A stretch of 64,000 bases of DNA from contig NZ_AP024401.1 of the NCBI RefSeq assembly GCF_019669085.1, positions 744,001-808,000 of the forward strand, written 5' to 3'. The notes below the pieces were generated by a model. The model searched no databases, had not been told where the DNA came from, and was given only the letters and a program-made list of their open reading frames with translations. Each line of letters starts with the position of its first letter. The first letter of the stretch is position 1. Source of the stretch: Borrelia sp. HM. Its GTDB lineage: Bacteria > Spirochaetota > Spirochaetia > Borreliales > Borreliaceae. Positions 19,499 through 29,029 of this stretch are shown here, one piece after another. The translations under genes and the position numbers were made by a program.

Positions 19499-19999
19499 TA
19501 TTAATTCGAAGTAAGATTTTTGTTCAATGTTATTTTGTAATTTAAGTTCTTTTATTATTGCATAAATTTCTATTTTTGCAGGGGTTAATTCGTTTTCATC
19601 ATAAATTATTTTTTCTATTTCTAAAAAGGACCCAAGATTTTCCACTTCATTAATTTCTATGTTTATATTTCTTTTTTTATAAATTAAACTTTTTTTTCTT
19701 TTTTTATATAGGATTTTAAAATCCATTTGTTCTAAAAAACAGACAAAATTTTCTGTATTGTCTACTTTAAATTCTATCTCCTTATTTATTTCTATGTCAT
19801 TTTCTAAGGATTTAACTTTAAATGTTATAATTTCTTCTGAGGTGTTAAATTTTCTTATTCTAATTAATTTTTCTTTATTAGAATAATAAATATCTTTTTT
19901 TATTGTTTCTTGAATAAATTTGAATTTTTCATTAGCCAATTTGAAGATTTTTTTTAATTTTTTGGGGGGAATAAAAGCTTTTAATTCAACTTCAAACAT
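19475..19999 (-). CDS. cyaB: CYTH-domain protein, putative class IV adenylyl cyclase (CyaB-like)
   Basis: The N-terminal ExExK signature (E3, E5, K7) defines the CYTH superfamily, which includes class IV adenylyl cyclases and triphosphatases. Alternating acidic/basic strands (IRIRKF, EITFKVK, LIYKKRNINIEI, LGSFLEIE) fit the triphosphate tunnel. The 174-residue length matches class IV cyclases. The Borrelia homolog (BB_0723) has been annotated as an adenylyl cyclase; whether cAMP is the main product here cannot be told from sequence, and thiamine triphosphatase-type activity is an alternative. The 3' end overlaps the convergent propeller gene by 24 bases; it is divergent from ktrB with 92 bases between. 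Confidence 0.85.
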   Translation of the reverse strand: MFEVELKAFIPPKKLKKIFKLANEKFKFIQETIKKDIYYSNKEKLIRIRKFNTSEEIITFKVKSLENDIEINKEIEFKVDNTENFVCFLEQMDFKILYKKRKKSLIYKKRNINIEINEVENLGSFLEIEKIIYDENELTPAKIEIYAIIKELKLQNNIEQKSYFELILANQSKE

Positions 20000-20091
20000 G
20001 TATTAAAAATAGTAAAATTATGGTAATATTTCAATAGCCTATGATTTTATCATTTTTATAATGGTGTCTTTTTTATGTATTTTATTTTGCT

Positions 20092-21420
20092 ATGTTGAAA
20101 TTTAAATTTGGTGATAGGTTTTTCCTTTTCAGTTATTTTATTTTAATTATGTTATTAGGCTCTTTCTTATTGTCATTACCGATTTCTTGGAATGGTGAGG
20201 AAAAATTAGATTACATAGATGTTTTATTTACATCTGTGTCTGCTGTTAGTATTACAGGACTTGTTACTGTGAAGATGGAAAATTTTTCTACTTTTGGTTT
20301 TATCGTTATAATGCTATTGATCCAATTTGGAGGTCTTGGTTTTATAACAATTGCGACTTTTTATTTGCTTATTCCTAAGCGTAAGTTGAACTTAACTGAT
20401 GCTAGGATAATAAAGCAATATTCTCTTTCAAATATTGAATACAATCCTATTAAAATCCTGAAGGGTATACTTTTTATAACTTTTTTAATTGAACTAATTG
20501 GACTAATATTAATATTATTATGTTTTAATCTTAGAGGTATTAGGATTTCATTGCTTGAAGCTTTATTTACAGCAGTTTCAGCTTTTTGTAATGCAGGTTT
20601 TTCTATGCATTCTGAGAGTATTTATGCGTGGCGTGATGTTCCTGAAGCCATAGTTGTTGTTGCGATTTTAATTGTTTGTGGTGGACTTGGATTTATGGTG
20701 TATCGTGATGTTACTAATACTATTAAATATAGAAAAAAGCTGTCTCTTCATGCCAAAATTGTTTTTTTACTTAGTTTCTTTTTAATTGTTTTTGGTGCAG
20801 TTGTGTTTTTTTTCGCAGAGATTCATAAACTTGAGGAAGGTCATTCACTTGGCGATCTCATACTTAATTCTATATTTTATTCAATAAGTACAAGAACAGC
20901 TGGTTTTAGTTATTTTGAAAATTCTCTTATTACAAGTAGAACCCAAATGCTTTCGTTGCCTTTCATGTTAATTGGTGGTGCTCCAGGTTCTACTGCTGGA
21001 GGAATTAAGATTACTACCTTTTTTTTAATTTTGCTTGCAGTAGTAAAATCTCAAAATGGTCAAGATGGTAATGGTTATATTATTGGTTATTATAAGGTTT
21101 CTCTTGATAGCATAAGATTTGCGCTTTTATTTTTTGTAAGAGCCATTTTTATTTTATGTTTTGCATTTTTTGTTCTTCTTGCTACTGAAGGTGGTGGTAA
21201 GTGTAGAGTTATTGGTTTAGGATATGAGGTTTTCTCTGCTTTTGGGACTGTTGGTTTGTCAGTTGGTGTTACACAGGATTTGTCATTTTTAGGTAAAGTA
21301 ATTATAATTTTTACTATGTTTGCAGGTCGTATAGGACTTTTTTCTATTGCGATTTTTGGTTCAAGAAGATCTCGTTTTGAAGAATTTACAAGACCAAGAC
21401 AAGATATTTTAGTGGGTTAA
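20092..21420 (+). CDS. ktrB: Potassium uptake channel subunit KtrB (TrkH family)
   Basis: KtrB forms the K+-conducting pore. Four pore-loop repeats are visible: SAVSITGLVTV, SAFCNAGFSM, STRTAGFSYF and FSAFGTVGLSV, each with the filter Gly. About ten membrane helices are predicted and 442 residues is the usual KtrB size. The regulatory subunit gene follows after six bases. Named ntpJ in older Borrelia annotation. Confidence 0.93.
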   Translation: MLKFKFGDRFFLFSYFILIMLLGSFLLSLPISWNGEEKLDYIDVLFTSVSAVSITGLVTVKMENFSTFGFIVIMLLIQFGGLGFITIATFYLLIPKRKLNLTDARIIKQYSLSNIEYNPIKILKGILFITFLIELIGLILILLCFNLRGIRISLLEALFTAVSAFCNAGFSMHSESIYAWRDVPEAIVVVAILIVCGGLGFMVYRDVTNTIKYRKKLSLHAKIVFLLSFFLIVFGAVVFFFAEIHKLEEGHSLGDLILNSIFYSISTRTAGFSYFENSLITSRTQMLSLPFMLIGGAPGSTAGGIKITTFFLILLAVVKSQNGQDGNGYIIGYYKVSLDSIRFALLFFVRAIFILCFAFFVLLATEGGGKCRVIGLGYEVFSAFGTVGLSVGVTQDLSFLGKVIIIFTMFAGRIGLFSIAIFGSRRSRFEEFTRPRQDILVG

Positions 21421-21426
21421 TAAAAA

Positions 21427-22215
21427 GTGAAAACATTTGTTATTATTGGTCTTAGTAATTTAGGTATACATATTCTTGAAAATTTGAGTAAACTTGATTG
21501 TCAGGTTATTATTGTTGATACATCAAGGGAAGTGATTGAAGAATATGATGTTATTTCTACAGAGAGCTTTGTTTTAGAGCAATTTACTAAAAATGCTTTA
21601 AAGAAGATTATTCCAATAGATACTGATGCTGTTATTATTGATTTTAACAATGATTTGGGTAAGAGTGCTCTTATTACTCATTATTGTAATCTTTTGGGTG
21701 TTAAAGAGATATATGTGAAAACTGAAGATAGTGATGATGCTGAGATATTAAAAACTCTTGGTGCTACAAAAATTATATTTCCAAGTAAAGATGCTGCAAA
21801 AAGATTAACACCTTTATTAGTATCTCCTAATCTTTCTACATATAGTATTGTTGGTCATGACATTATTGTTGCTGAGACTGTTATTCCTAAAGAGTATGTT
21901 GGGAAGACTTTGCTTGAGGCTGATTTAAGAAGAGAAAAGGGCATTACTGTTATTGCTGTTAGAAATTTAAGTAATTCTAGATATGAATTTGTGGATGGAG
22001 ATTATTTTTTTTTAAAAGATGATAAAATTGTGATTTGTGGTAAACCTGATAAAATTGAAAATTTTACAAATAATAAAGATTTAATAAAAGACTTAATATC
22101 AGTTTCTAAATCAGAGTGTACTTCTTCCAAGGTCAAAGTAGAGTCTAATAGATTCAGATTTTTAAAGTTTTTTGATTGTATGAAAAAATTTAACAAAGAT
22201 AATGGAAATGATTAA
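21427..22215 (+). CDS. ktrA: Potassium uptake regulatory subunit KtrA (RCK/TrkA)
   Basis: This is the cytosolic gating ring subunit for KtrB. The N-terminal RCK_N Rossmann fold begins IIGLSNLGIHILENL and has an acidic residue ending strand 2 (IIVDTSRE), as in NAD(H)/ATP-binding RCK domains. A RCK_C domain follows from about residue 140 (PKEYVGKTLLEADLR). The start is GTG, six bases after ktrB. The C-terminus overlaps the next gene by 14 bases. Confidence 0.92.
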   Translation: MKTFVIIGLSNLGIHILENLSKLDCQVIIVDTSREVIEEYDVISTESFVLEQFTKNALKKIIPIDTDAVIIDFNNDLGKSALITHYCNLLGVKEIYVKTEDSDDAEILKTLGATKIIFPSKDAAKRLTPLLVSPNLSTYSIVGHDIIVAETVIPKEYVGKTLLEADLRREKGITVIAVRNLSNSRYEFVDGDYFFLKDDKIVICGKPDKIENFTNNKDLIKDLISVSKSECTSSKVKVESNRFRFLKFFDCMKKFNKDNGND

Positions 22216-23200
22216 TAAAAATTTGAATATGACTAAAATTATTCCTGTTGCAAGTGGTAAGGGTGGTGTGGGCAAAACATCTTTTGTTGCGAATATTGGT
22301 TATAAACTTGCAAGTTTAGGCAAGACAGTAATACTTGTTGATCTTGATCTTGGTGGTTCCAATCTACATACATGTTTAGGAGTTAAGAATACTGGTATTG
22401 GAATAGGTTCTTTTATTAATAAGCATGAAAAAGATTTTTCAAATTTGATTATTAAAACGCCTTATAAGAAGCTTTATTTAATACCAGGCGATGCTCTTTA
22501 TACAGGAACAGCTAATATTCCTTTTTCTATTAAAAAGAGGATAATAGAATCAATTCAAAGAGATCTTGTTGCTGATTTTATTTTGATAGATTTAGGGTCA
22601 GGTACATCTTACAATACAGTAGATTTTTATTTGGCAGCTTATAGTGGTATAATCGTTACTGTTCCAGAAACGCCCTCAATTCTTAATGCTTATTCTTTTT
22701 TAAAAAATGCACTTTATCGTCTTTTATATTTAACTTTCCCTCCAAAGAGTTCTGAGCGTGAATATATTAGTAATTTTTTTAAAAATAAAATAGAAGGTAC
22801 AAATATTAAGTTTAAAGATTTAGTTATGGGGATGGAAACCGTATCTTTAAGTTCATCGCTTAAGATAAAAAAGGTGATGAATAATTTTTATCCCAGGGTT
22901 ATATTAAATAGGATAGAATCTAGTGAGGAAATAGCTATGTGTGAAAATTTAATAAATGTTGTTAAAAACAATATTAATGTTCCAGTAGAATTTATTGGTT
23001 TTATTCCATTTGCCAAAAGTTTTAGAGAATCTGTTAATAATAGAATTCCATTTACTGATTTTGATAAAAATTCGAAACTCAATAAGTATTTTGAGTTTAT
23101 TGCAAATAATTTAATTAAGTCTCCAGCTGAGGGTTCGCCTTATATATACGATGATATATACGATATGATTAAGGAGCAAAGTCAATTTATTAGGAGATAA
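22202..23200 (+). CDS. MinD/ParA-family ATPase (YlxH-like)
   Basis: A deviant Walker A motif, ASGKGGVGKTSF, followed by LVDLDLGGSNLHT defines the MinD/ParA/FlhG family. Dimerising ATPases of this type position cell structures; FlhG/YlxH members control flagellar number, and MinD members control division-site choice. The protein also has IDLGSGTSYNT (Walker B region), 332 residues, and no obvious MinD amphipathic C-terminal helix. Borrelia has several such paralogs, so the exact role is open. It overlaps ktrA by 14 bases. No flagellar genes are adjacent, so a flagellar role would be inference. Confidence 0.83.
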   Translation: MEMINKNLNMTKIIPVASGKGGVGKTSFVANIGYKLASLGKTVILVDLDLGGSNLHTCLGVKNTGIGIGSFINKHEKDFSNLIIKTPYKKLYLIPGDALYTGTANIPFSIKKRIIESIQRDLVADFILIDLGSGTSYNTVDFYLAAYSGIIVTVPETPSILNAYSFLKNALYRLLYLTFPPKSSEREYISNFFKNKIEGTNIKFKDLVMGMETVSLSSSLKIKKVMNNFYPRVILNRIESSEEIAMCENLINVVKNNINVPVEFIGFIPFAKSFRESVNNRIPFTDFDKNSKLNKYFEFIANNLIKSPAEGSPYIYDDIYDMIKEQSQFIRR

Positions 23201-23238
23201 TTGAATTATAATGATACTTGTTATGGAGGAATAACTTA

Positions 23239-24597
23239 ATGCATAGTCTTACGAATAAGGATTTAAATTTTAGAGAGTTGGATTTTGAAATAGAAAATTT
23301 GGGAGAATGTAGACAAGATAATCCTTTAATAGATTTTTATGCAAATCAAAGTCATATTCATTTTACTGATGAGATGAATATGATTAGGTTTAATGTTTAT
23401 AAGAATGAAGATATTTGCAATAAATATGAAGATATATTTTTAGAAAAAGCTGGGCCTAGAAATAAGATTTATTTCGTCCCAAAGGATGTTAAAGCGGCAA
23501 TTACTACTTGTGGGGGTCTTTGTCCTGGTTTTAATGATGTTATTCGTTCAATTGTTAGAACCTTATGGAAAGTATATGGAGTTCGTAATGTTTATGGAGT
23601 AAAATTAGGATATCAAGGATTATTGCCAAATGCTCATTTAAATTTTGTCAAACTGAATCCCGATATAGTAGATGATATTAATCAGCTTGGTGGTACAATA
23701 CTTGGTTCATCAAGAGGGAGTATTAAACCTGTTGAAATAGTTGATACTTTGGAAAAAAAGGGAATTAATATTCTATTTAATATTGGTGGAGATGGAACGC
23801 AGAAGGGTTCGATTCTAATAGCTGAGGAAATAGAGAGAAGAAATTTGAAAATTGCTGTTGTAGGTATTCCAAAAACGATAGATAATGATTTTATGTTTGT
23901 TCAAAAGTCTTTTGGATTTGAGACAGCTGTAGAACAAGCTGTTGTTGCAGTTGCTGGTGCGCATTTTGAGGCAAATAGTGCTTATAATGGAATTGGGCTT
24001 GTTAAAGTTATGGGTAGAGATTCTGGATTTATTGCTGCCCATACGGCTTTATCTTCTAATGATGTTAATTTTTGTTTGATACCAGAACTAGATTTTGATA
24101 TTGAGGGGCCTAATGGTTTTCTTGCTCATCTTGAGAGAAGACTATTATCAAAGGGTAATTTGGATGAAATACCTCATGCAGTAATATTAATAGCTGAGGG
24201 TGCAGGACAAAAATATTTTGATTTTGATAATCGTCAACGAGATGAATCTGGCAATTTGCTTTATGAGGATATTGGACTTTATATGAAAGCTAAGATTAAG
24301 GCATATTTTGAATCCAAGGATATTCCAATTACTCTTAAGTATATTGATCCTAGTTATATTATTAGGAGTGCTCCGGCTAATGCTAGTGATTCTCTTTATT
24401 GTGCTCGTCTTGGTTCAAATGCCGTACATGCGGCTATGGCAGGTAAGACAAAATTATTAGTTAGTTTGTGGAGTACAAAATTTGTACATATTCCAATCAA
24501 AATGGCGGTGATTGCAAGAAATAAAGTAAATATAAATGGTTCTTTCTGGAGAGATGTACTTGCAAGTACTGGTCAGCCATTTAGTATGAAGAACTAA
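23239..24597 (+). CDS. pfk: Phosphofructokinase (trypanosome/plant-type, annotated in Borrelia as PPi-dependent)
   Basis: This glycolytic enzyme phosphorylates fructose-6-phosphate. I chose the ATG at 23239 because GGAGGA lies nine bases upstream. Motifs include TTCGGLCPGFN, GGDGTQ at 183-188, PKTIDND with K212, and MGRDSGF. The residue after GGD is Gly186, as in ATP-using enzymes, while K212 is typical of PPi-type and long ATP-type members. Phosphoryl donor is therefore uncertain. At 452 residues it matches the long group. A perfect inverted repeat overlaps its stop codon. Confidence 0.92.
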   Translation: MHSLTNKDLNFRELDFEIENLGECRQDNPLIDFYANQSHIHFTDEMNMIRFNVYKNEDICNKYEDIFLEKAGPRNKIYFVPKDVKAAITTCGGLCPGFNDVIRSIVRTLWKVYGVRNVYGVKLGYQGLLPNAHLNFVKLNPDIVDDINQLGGTILGSSRGSIKPVEIVDTLEKKGINILFNIGGDGTQKGSILIAEEIERRNLKIAVVGIPKTIDNDFMFVQKSFGFETAVEQAVVAVAGAHFEANSAYNGIGLVKVMGRDSGFIAAHTALSSNDVNFCLIPELDFDIEGPNGFLAHLERRLLSKGNLDEIPHAVILIAEGAGQKYFDFDNRQRDESGNLLYEDIGLYMKAKIKAYFESKDIPITLKYIDPSYIIRSAPANASDSLYCARLGSNAVHAAMAGKTKLLVSLWSTKFVHIPIKMAVIARNKVNINGSFWRDVLASTGQPFSMKN

Positions 24598-24629
24598 AAT
24601 AAAACTCCAAGCAGCAGTTTTATTTTAGT
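24593..24629. terminator. Bidirectional terminator hairpin between pfk and CoA-disulfide reductase
   Basis: ACTAAAATAAAACT (24593-24606) and AGTTTTATTTTAGT (24616-24629) form a perfect 14-bp stem with a nine-base loop. The stem touches both convergent stop codons, and both outgoing strands are U-rich. Confidence 0.75.
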
Positions 24630-25960
24630 TATTTTGCTGCATTACCTGCAATATTTAAGGCATCCCAAGTCTTTGAAAATGGTGGAGAATATGAGAAGTC
24701 CATCATCCCAAGTTCTTTTGTTGTAAGTTTTGAATAAATTGCTAAGGATAGTGCATGCATTCTTATTGCAGCTCCATTTTTTCCAATTGTTTGTGCTCCA
24801 ATGATTTTTTTTGTTTCTTCATGATATATCAATTTAATGTATAAATCTTCTTGATTTGGATAATAATTTGTATGGTTTTTATCTTTTATAAAGACTGTTT
24901 TATATTTAATTCCAATCTTTAAAGCAGTTTCTTCTGTAAGGCCAGCTCTGGCTGCTTCAAGAGATAATACTTTAATTGAGGCAGATCCTAATGTTCCCTT
25001 AAAAGAAACACGCTTTCCTGCTAAATTTTCACCGATTACCTTTCCTAATTTATTGGCTGTTGTTGCAAGAGGAATATAATCATTTTGATTACTTACAATA
25101 TTGTAAATTGTAGCACAATCTCCTGCGGCAAATATATTTTTTATACTGGTTTCACCATATTCATTAACAATTATTGCCCCATTTTGTAAAGTTTCAAGTT
25201 GACCTTCTAGAAATTCTGTAGCAGGCCTTACTCCTGTAGCAAGAATGATAAGATCTGCTGGATATTCTCCTTTATTTGTAATAATTCCCTTAACTTTTTC
25301 TTTTCCTATTAGACTTTTTGCAAATTCATTTGTATGGACTAAGACATTGTTTCTTTTTAATTCTTCTTCCATTATATTAGTAATTTCTTGATCAAATGAT
25401 TCAGGAAGTATTCTTTTATCTAGTTGAATTAATCGTACATTTTTTCTTAAGGCTTTAACAGCCTCTATCATTTCAATACCAATATATCCAGCCCCTATGA
25501 TTATTATGTCATTTATATCTTTTTTTGCCAAAAGCTCTTTTATCGCCTTTCCGTCTTGCATATTTTTTATTGTATAAAAATTATTTAGTTTAATATTGCT
25601 AATTGGAGGAATTATAGGATTTGCGCCTGTTGCAATTACTAATTTATCATAGGTATCATTAAACACCTGTTTTGTTTTAAGGTTTTTTATTTGTAAAGTA
25701 TTGTTTTTTGTATCTACTTTAATAACCTCATGCTCAACAAACACTGAGATTCCATTTTTTGAAAATTCATCGGGTGTTCTTGCTATCATGTTATTTGGTT
25801 CATCAAAAAAACCACCAATGAAGTATGGTATTCCACAAGCTCCAAAAGATGTTATATTTGTTTTTTCATAAATAGTAATGTTTAATTCTTTATTTGTTCG
25901 TTTTGCTTTTGCAGCAGCACTCGTTCCTGCAGCTGTGCCCCCAATAATTATTATTTTCAT
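24629..25960 (-). CDS. cdr: Coenzyme A disulfide reductase (NADH oxidase family)
   Basis: This flavoprotein reduces CoA disulfide with NAD(P)H and keeps the thiol pool reduced. It has an N-terminal FAD motif (IGGTAAGTSAAAKA), the single redox Cys C42 in SFGACGIPYF, a second NAD(P)H motif (IIIGAGYIGIEM) and the FAD motif FAAGDCA. A single active Cys separates it from two-Cys disulfide reductases. The B. burgdorferi ortholog BB_0728 has been described as a CoA-disulfide reductase. The gene follows a cystine-type symporter by eight bases on the same strand. Confidence 0.92.
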   Translation of the reverse strand: MKIIIIGGTAAGTSAAAKAKRTNKELNITIYEKTNITSFGACGIPYFIGGFFDEPNNMIARTPDEFSKNGISVFVEHEVIKVDTKNNTLQIKNLKTKQVFNDTYDKLVIATGANPIIPPISNIKLNNFYTIKNMQDGKAIKELLAKKDINDIIIIGAGYIGIEMIEAVKALRKNVRLIQLDKRILPESFDQEITNIMEEELKRNNVLVHTNEFAKSLIGKEKVKGIITNKGEYPADLIILATGVRPATEFLEGQLETLQNGAIIVNEYGETSIKNIFAAGDCATIYNIVSNQNDYIPLATTANKLGKVIGENLAGKRVSFKGTLGSASIKVLSLEAARAGLTEETALKIGIKYKTVFIKDKNHTNYYPNQEDLYIKLIYHEETKKIIGAQTIGKNGAAIRMHALSLAIYSKLTTKELGMMDFSYSPPFSKTWDALNIAGNAAK

Positions 25961-25968
25961 AAATTTCC

Positions 25969-27357
25969 TTATTGTGATATTTCATTTCTATTATTATAAA
26001 GATTGATATCTAATTGATTAAGCTTTTTTGCTGTGATTATGCCTGCAACCATTGAATCACTTACATTAACAGATGTTCTACCCATATCAATTAAAGGTTC
26101 AATAGATATTAATAGTCCAACAAGTTCAACAGGTAGATTCATTGATGAGAGAACCATTAAAGAAGATATTGTTGCACCACCCCCAGCTCCAGCTACTCCA
26201 AATGAAGTTATTATTATTATTCCTATAAGTTGGAGAATGAATAAAGGGTTTGTTGGATTTATTCCTTGAGTAGGAGCAATCATTATTGCTAGCATGGCAG
26301 GATGAATGGCCGCACAACCATTTTGTCCAATGGATGCTCCAAAAGCACTTGCTAGATTTGCAATTCCCTCGCTAACTCCTAATTGTTTAGTTTGTATTTC
26401 TACATTAACAGGTATTGTTGCTGTGCTAGAACGAGATATAAAGGCAAATGTTAGAACTGGCCATGCTTTCTTAATAAATGTAATTGGATTTAGCCTGTTA
26501 AATGCAATTAGTGTCATGTGCATTAAAAGTGTAAGACCAATGGCAATATAAGAAGCAAATGCAAATTTTCCAAGTTTCATGATGCTTGCAGTATCACTTG
26601 TTGCTGATATTTTTGTAATCATTGCTAATATAGCATAAGGTGTTGACTTGATAATTAAAATGATCATTCCTGAAGTTAAATCTTGTACTGTAGATATTAT
26701 TTGTTTAAAAAATTCTATTGATTCTGGTTTTTTTCTTGCAACTTTAAGAGCAACTATTCCTACTAAGGCAGCAAATATGACTATTCCTAGTGTTGAATTT
26801 GATCTTGTTCCTGCCATATCTGCAAATATATTTTCAGGTATAATTTCTGATATTTTTTGCGTAATTGGAGTTTGATATAAGCTTTCAAGACCTCGATTTA
26901 GTTTATTGCCTTGAATAATTTCATCTGCTCCAGATTGAAGTCCGTCTGCTGTTAATTGAAAGAAGAGAGCTGTGTGAATGCCAATTGCTGCGGCAATTCC
27001 TGCTGTAAATATGAGTATAAATATTACAGATAAACTCATCTTCCAAACATCTTGGCTATTTGTTAATTTTACTATTGCAGATATTATTGATACAAGTATA
27101 AGTGGTATTACCATCATTTTAATAAATCTTATATATCCTATACCTATGATATTAATCCATTGAATAGTTTCTTTTAATATTCTTGGCTCTGATTCATAAA
27201 AATATTTCATGCTTATACCAAAGATTATTCCTAGAACTAAAGATATTAATAATCTTTTTGTAAATGAAATGTGTTTTTTGTGTAGGAAATATAGAAGTCC
27301 TATTAGTATCATCATGATTGTTATATTTAATATAATATACAGTATTGTTTTATCCAT
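25969..27357 (-). CDS. Sodium/proton:amino-acid symporter, TcyP/YdjN-like L-cystine transporter
   Basis: The protein belongs to the dicarboxylate/amino acid:cation symporter family, with about eight helices and two re-entrant loops. The segment SRSSTATIPVNVEIQTKQLG followed by ASAFGASIGQNGCAA and HPAMLAIMIAP resembles the L-cystine transporters TcyP and YdjN more than glutamate GltP proteins; this is my recall of the families, not a search. At 462 residues the length also fits TcyP. AGAGG lies before the ATG. It is eight bases upstream of CoA-disulfide reductase. Older annotations call it a glutamate transporter. Confidence 0.85.
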   Translation of the reverse strand: MDKTILYIILNITIMMILIGLLYFLHKKHISFTKRLLISLVLGIIFGISMKYFYESEPRILKETIQWINIIGIGYIRFIKMMVIPLILVSIISAIVKLTNSQDVWKMSLSVIFILIFTAGIAAAIGIHTALFFQLTADGLQSGADEIIQGNKLNRGLESLYQTPITQKISEIIPENIFADMAGTRSNSTLGIVIFAALVGIVALKVARKKPESIEFFKQIISTVQDLTSGMIILIIKSTPYAILAMITKISATSDTASIMKLGKFAFASYIAIGLTLLMHMTLIAFNRLNPITFIKKAWPVLTFAFISRSSTATIPVNVEIQTKQLGVSEGIANLASAFGASIGQNGCAAIHPAMLAIMIAPTQGINPTNPLFILQLIGIIIITSFGVAGAGGGATISSLMVLSSMNLPVELVGLLISIEPLIDMGRTSVNVSDSMVAGIITAKKLNQLDINLYNNRNEISQ

Positions 27358-27426
27358 TTTTACCTCTTATTTATAAGTTTTATTTTGGAGTGTATATTTT
27401 ATTCATATTTTTCTTATTAATTCTCT

Positions 27427-29004
27427 TTATAATTTAAGCAAGCTATTGTAAGATTTGATTATTTCATCTTTTGTTTCGTTATTATTTAAAATTTTATTTG
27501 CAATTATTTTGCCAAGTTGAACGCCTTCTTGATCAAATGAATTTATGTTAAGTAAAAAGCCTTCAAACATCACTTTGTTTTCATAGTGCGAGAGTATTGC
27601 ACCCACACTATAGGGTGTAAGCTCTTTTGAATATATTAATGAAGAAGGTCTCTCACCCTCAAAATTTTTGTTTTTGTCCATGTCTTCTTTCCCATTCGAG
27701 AATGCTATTATTTGAGCTATTAGATTTGCTTTTAATTTTTTGTTATTTGATGTTTCTTCTGTAATATCTTCTTTTAGTTGTGATTCGTTAAATCCTATTA
27801 AATCCATTGGCACTATCTCTGTTCCTTGATGAAGCATTTGAAAGAATGAATGTTGGACATCTGTTCCAATGCCTCCCCAAATTATTCTTACTGTTTTGTA
27901 ATTAATTTTTTCTCCAAATCTGTTTACACTTTTTCCATTACTTTCCATTTCAAGTTGCTGTAAATGAAGATAAAAATTTTCCATTGCTTTTGAATATGCA
28001 ATAATACAGTTACTGCTATAGTTGAGAATATTACTTTCATATATACTAATTAGTGCTGCTAAGAGAGGAGCATTATCTTTTACGTTTTTATTTAATGATT
28101 TTTTATCGACTTCATGAGCTCCTTTTAGGATTTCTTTTGTGATATTTTCTGTAAAGCAAAGAGTAATTAGGGCAAGACCTACAGCTGATGTTGGTGAAAA
28201 CCTTCCGCCAATTGAGTCATGCATAAAGAAGTATTCAAGATATCCTTTTTCAAGGGCCAGCATACTTCCCTTTGAAGTAATGATTACAATTTGTTTTTGA
28301 TATTCGTTGATACCATTATCTTTTAATTTTTTAATTAAAAATTGCATGTTTGATGCTGTCTCTAGTGTGTTCCCACTTTTTGACACTATAATAAATAGTG
28401 TTTCTTTAAGATCTATTTCACTTAAGATCTCTTCTGCCTCATCTGGATCAACATTTGAAATGAAATATGCTTTCATGAGATGTAAGTTTTGCTTATTTGC
28501 ATAATTTTTTATTGTGGTATATAGTGCTTTTGGTCCAAGACTTGAACCACCAATTCCAATTTGTACTACATTTTTAAAGAGTTTTCCGCTTATACTCTTA
28601 ATAGAGCCGTTGTGAACTTGTTTTGCAAATTCAAAAATTCTTTCAAGTTCTTTTTGAAAAAATTTTCTCATATTTTCGTTATTTTCTATGACTTCTGTTC
28701 CAAGTTGACCTCTTGTCAAATGATGTAGAACTTTTCTATTTTCGCTGATATTAATATTATTTCCATTAATTATTTCTTTGTATTTTTCTATTAGATTTGC
28801 TTCATCACTTAAGTTTTGAAATATTTTTAGGTGATTTTCATTAATTTGTTTTGTAGCATAATTGTAATGTACTTCATACCCGTCTATTTTGATATCATAT
28901 TCTTTTATTCTATTTTCATTTAAAGCTTGATGTAATTTTTCTGGATTGGTTTGTCTTAACTCTTGAAAGCTTTTTAGTTTATTAAGATCTGTGTATTTAA
29001 GCAT
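27427..29004 (-). CDS. pgi: Glucose-6-phosphate isomerase
   Basis: The enzyme interconverts glucose-6-phosphate and fructose-6-phosphate in glycolysis. Recognisable segments are VQIGIGGSSLGPKAL, VSKSGNTLETASN, IGGRFSPTSAVGL and the C-terminal QEGVQLGK signature with its catalytic Lys. The 525-residue length is normal. GGAGGA precedes the ATG. It lies on the minus strand after the ParB-like gene (25-base gap) and before the cystine symporter. Confidence 0.96.
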   Translation of the reverse strand: MLKYTDLNKLKSFQELRQTNPEKLHQALNENRIKEYDIKIDGYEVHYNYATKQINENHLKIFQNLSDEANLIEKYKEIINGNNINISENRKVLHHLTRGQLGTEVIENNENMRKFFQKELERIFEFAKQVHNGSIKSISGKLFKNVVQIGIGGSSLGPKALYTTIKNYANKQNLHLMKAYFISNVDPDEAEEILSEIDLKETLFIIVSKSGNTLETASNMQFLIKKLKDNGINEYQKQIVIITSKGSMLALEKGYLEYFFMHDSIGGRFSPTSAVGLALITLCFTENITKEILKGAHEVDKKSLNKNVKDNAPLLAALISIYESNILNYSSNCIIAYSKAMENFYLHLQQLEMESNGKSVNRFGEKINYKTVRIIWGGIGTDVQHSFFQMLHQGTEIVPMDLIGFNESQLKEDITEETSNNKKLKANLIAQIIAFSNGKEDMDKNKNFEGERPSSLIYSKELTPYSVGAILSHYENKVMFEGFLLNINSFDQEGVQLGKIIANKILNNNETKDEIIKSYNSLLKL

Positions 29005-29029
29005 AAGGCATCCTCCAATGTTTATAATT

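Noticed and set aside
26033-27163. Several plus-strand frames of 60-80 codons
   Set aside because: They are antisense to the symporter gene, whose family motifs are clear on the minus strand.
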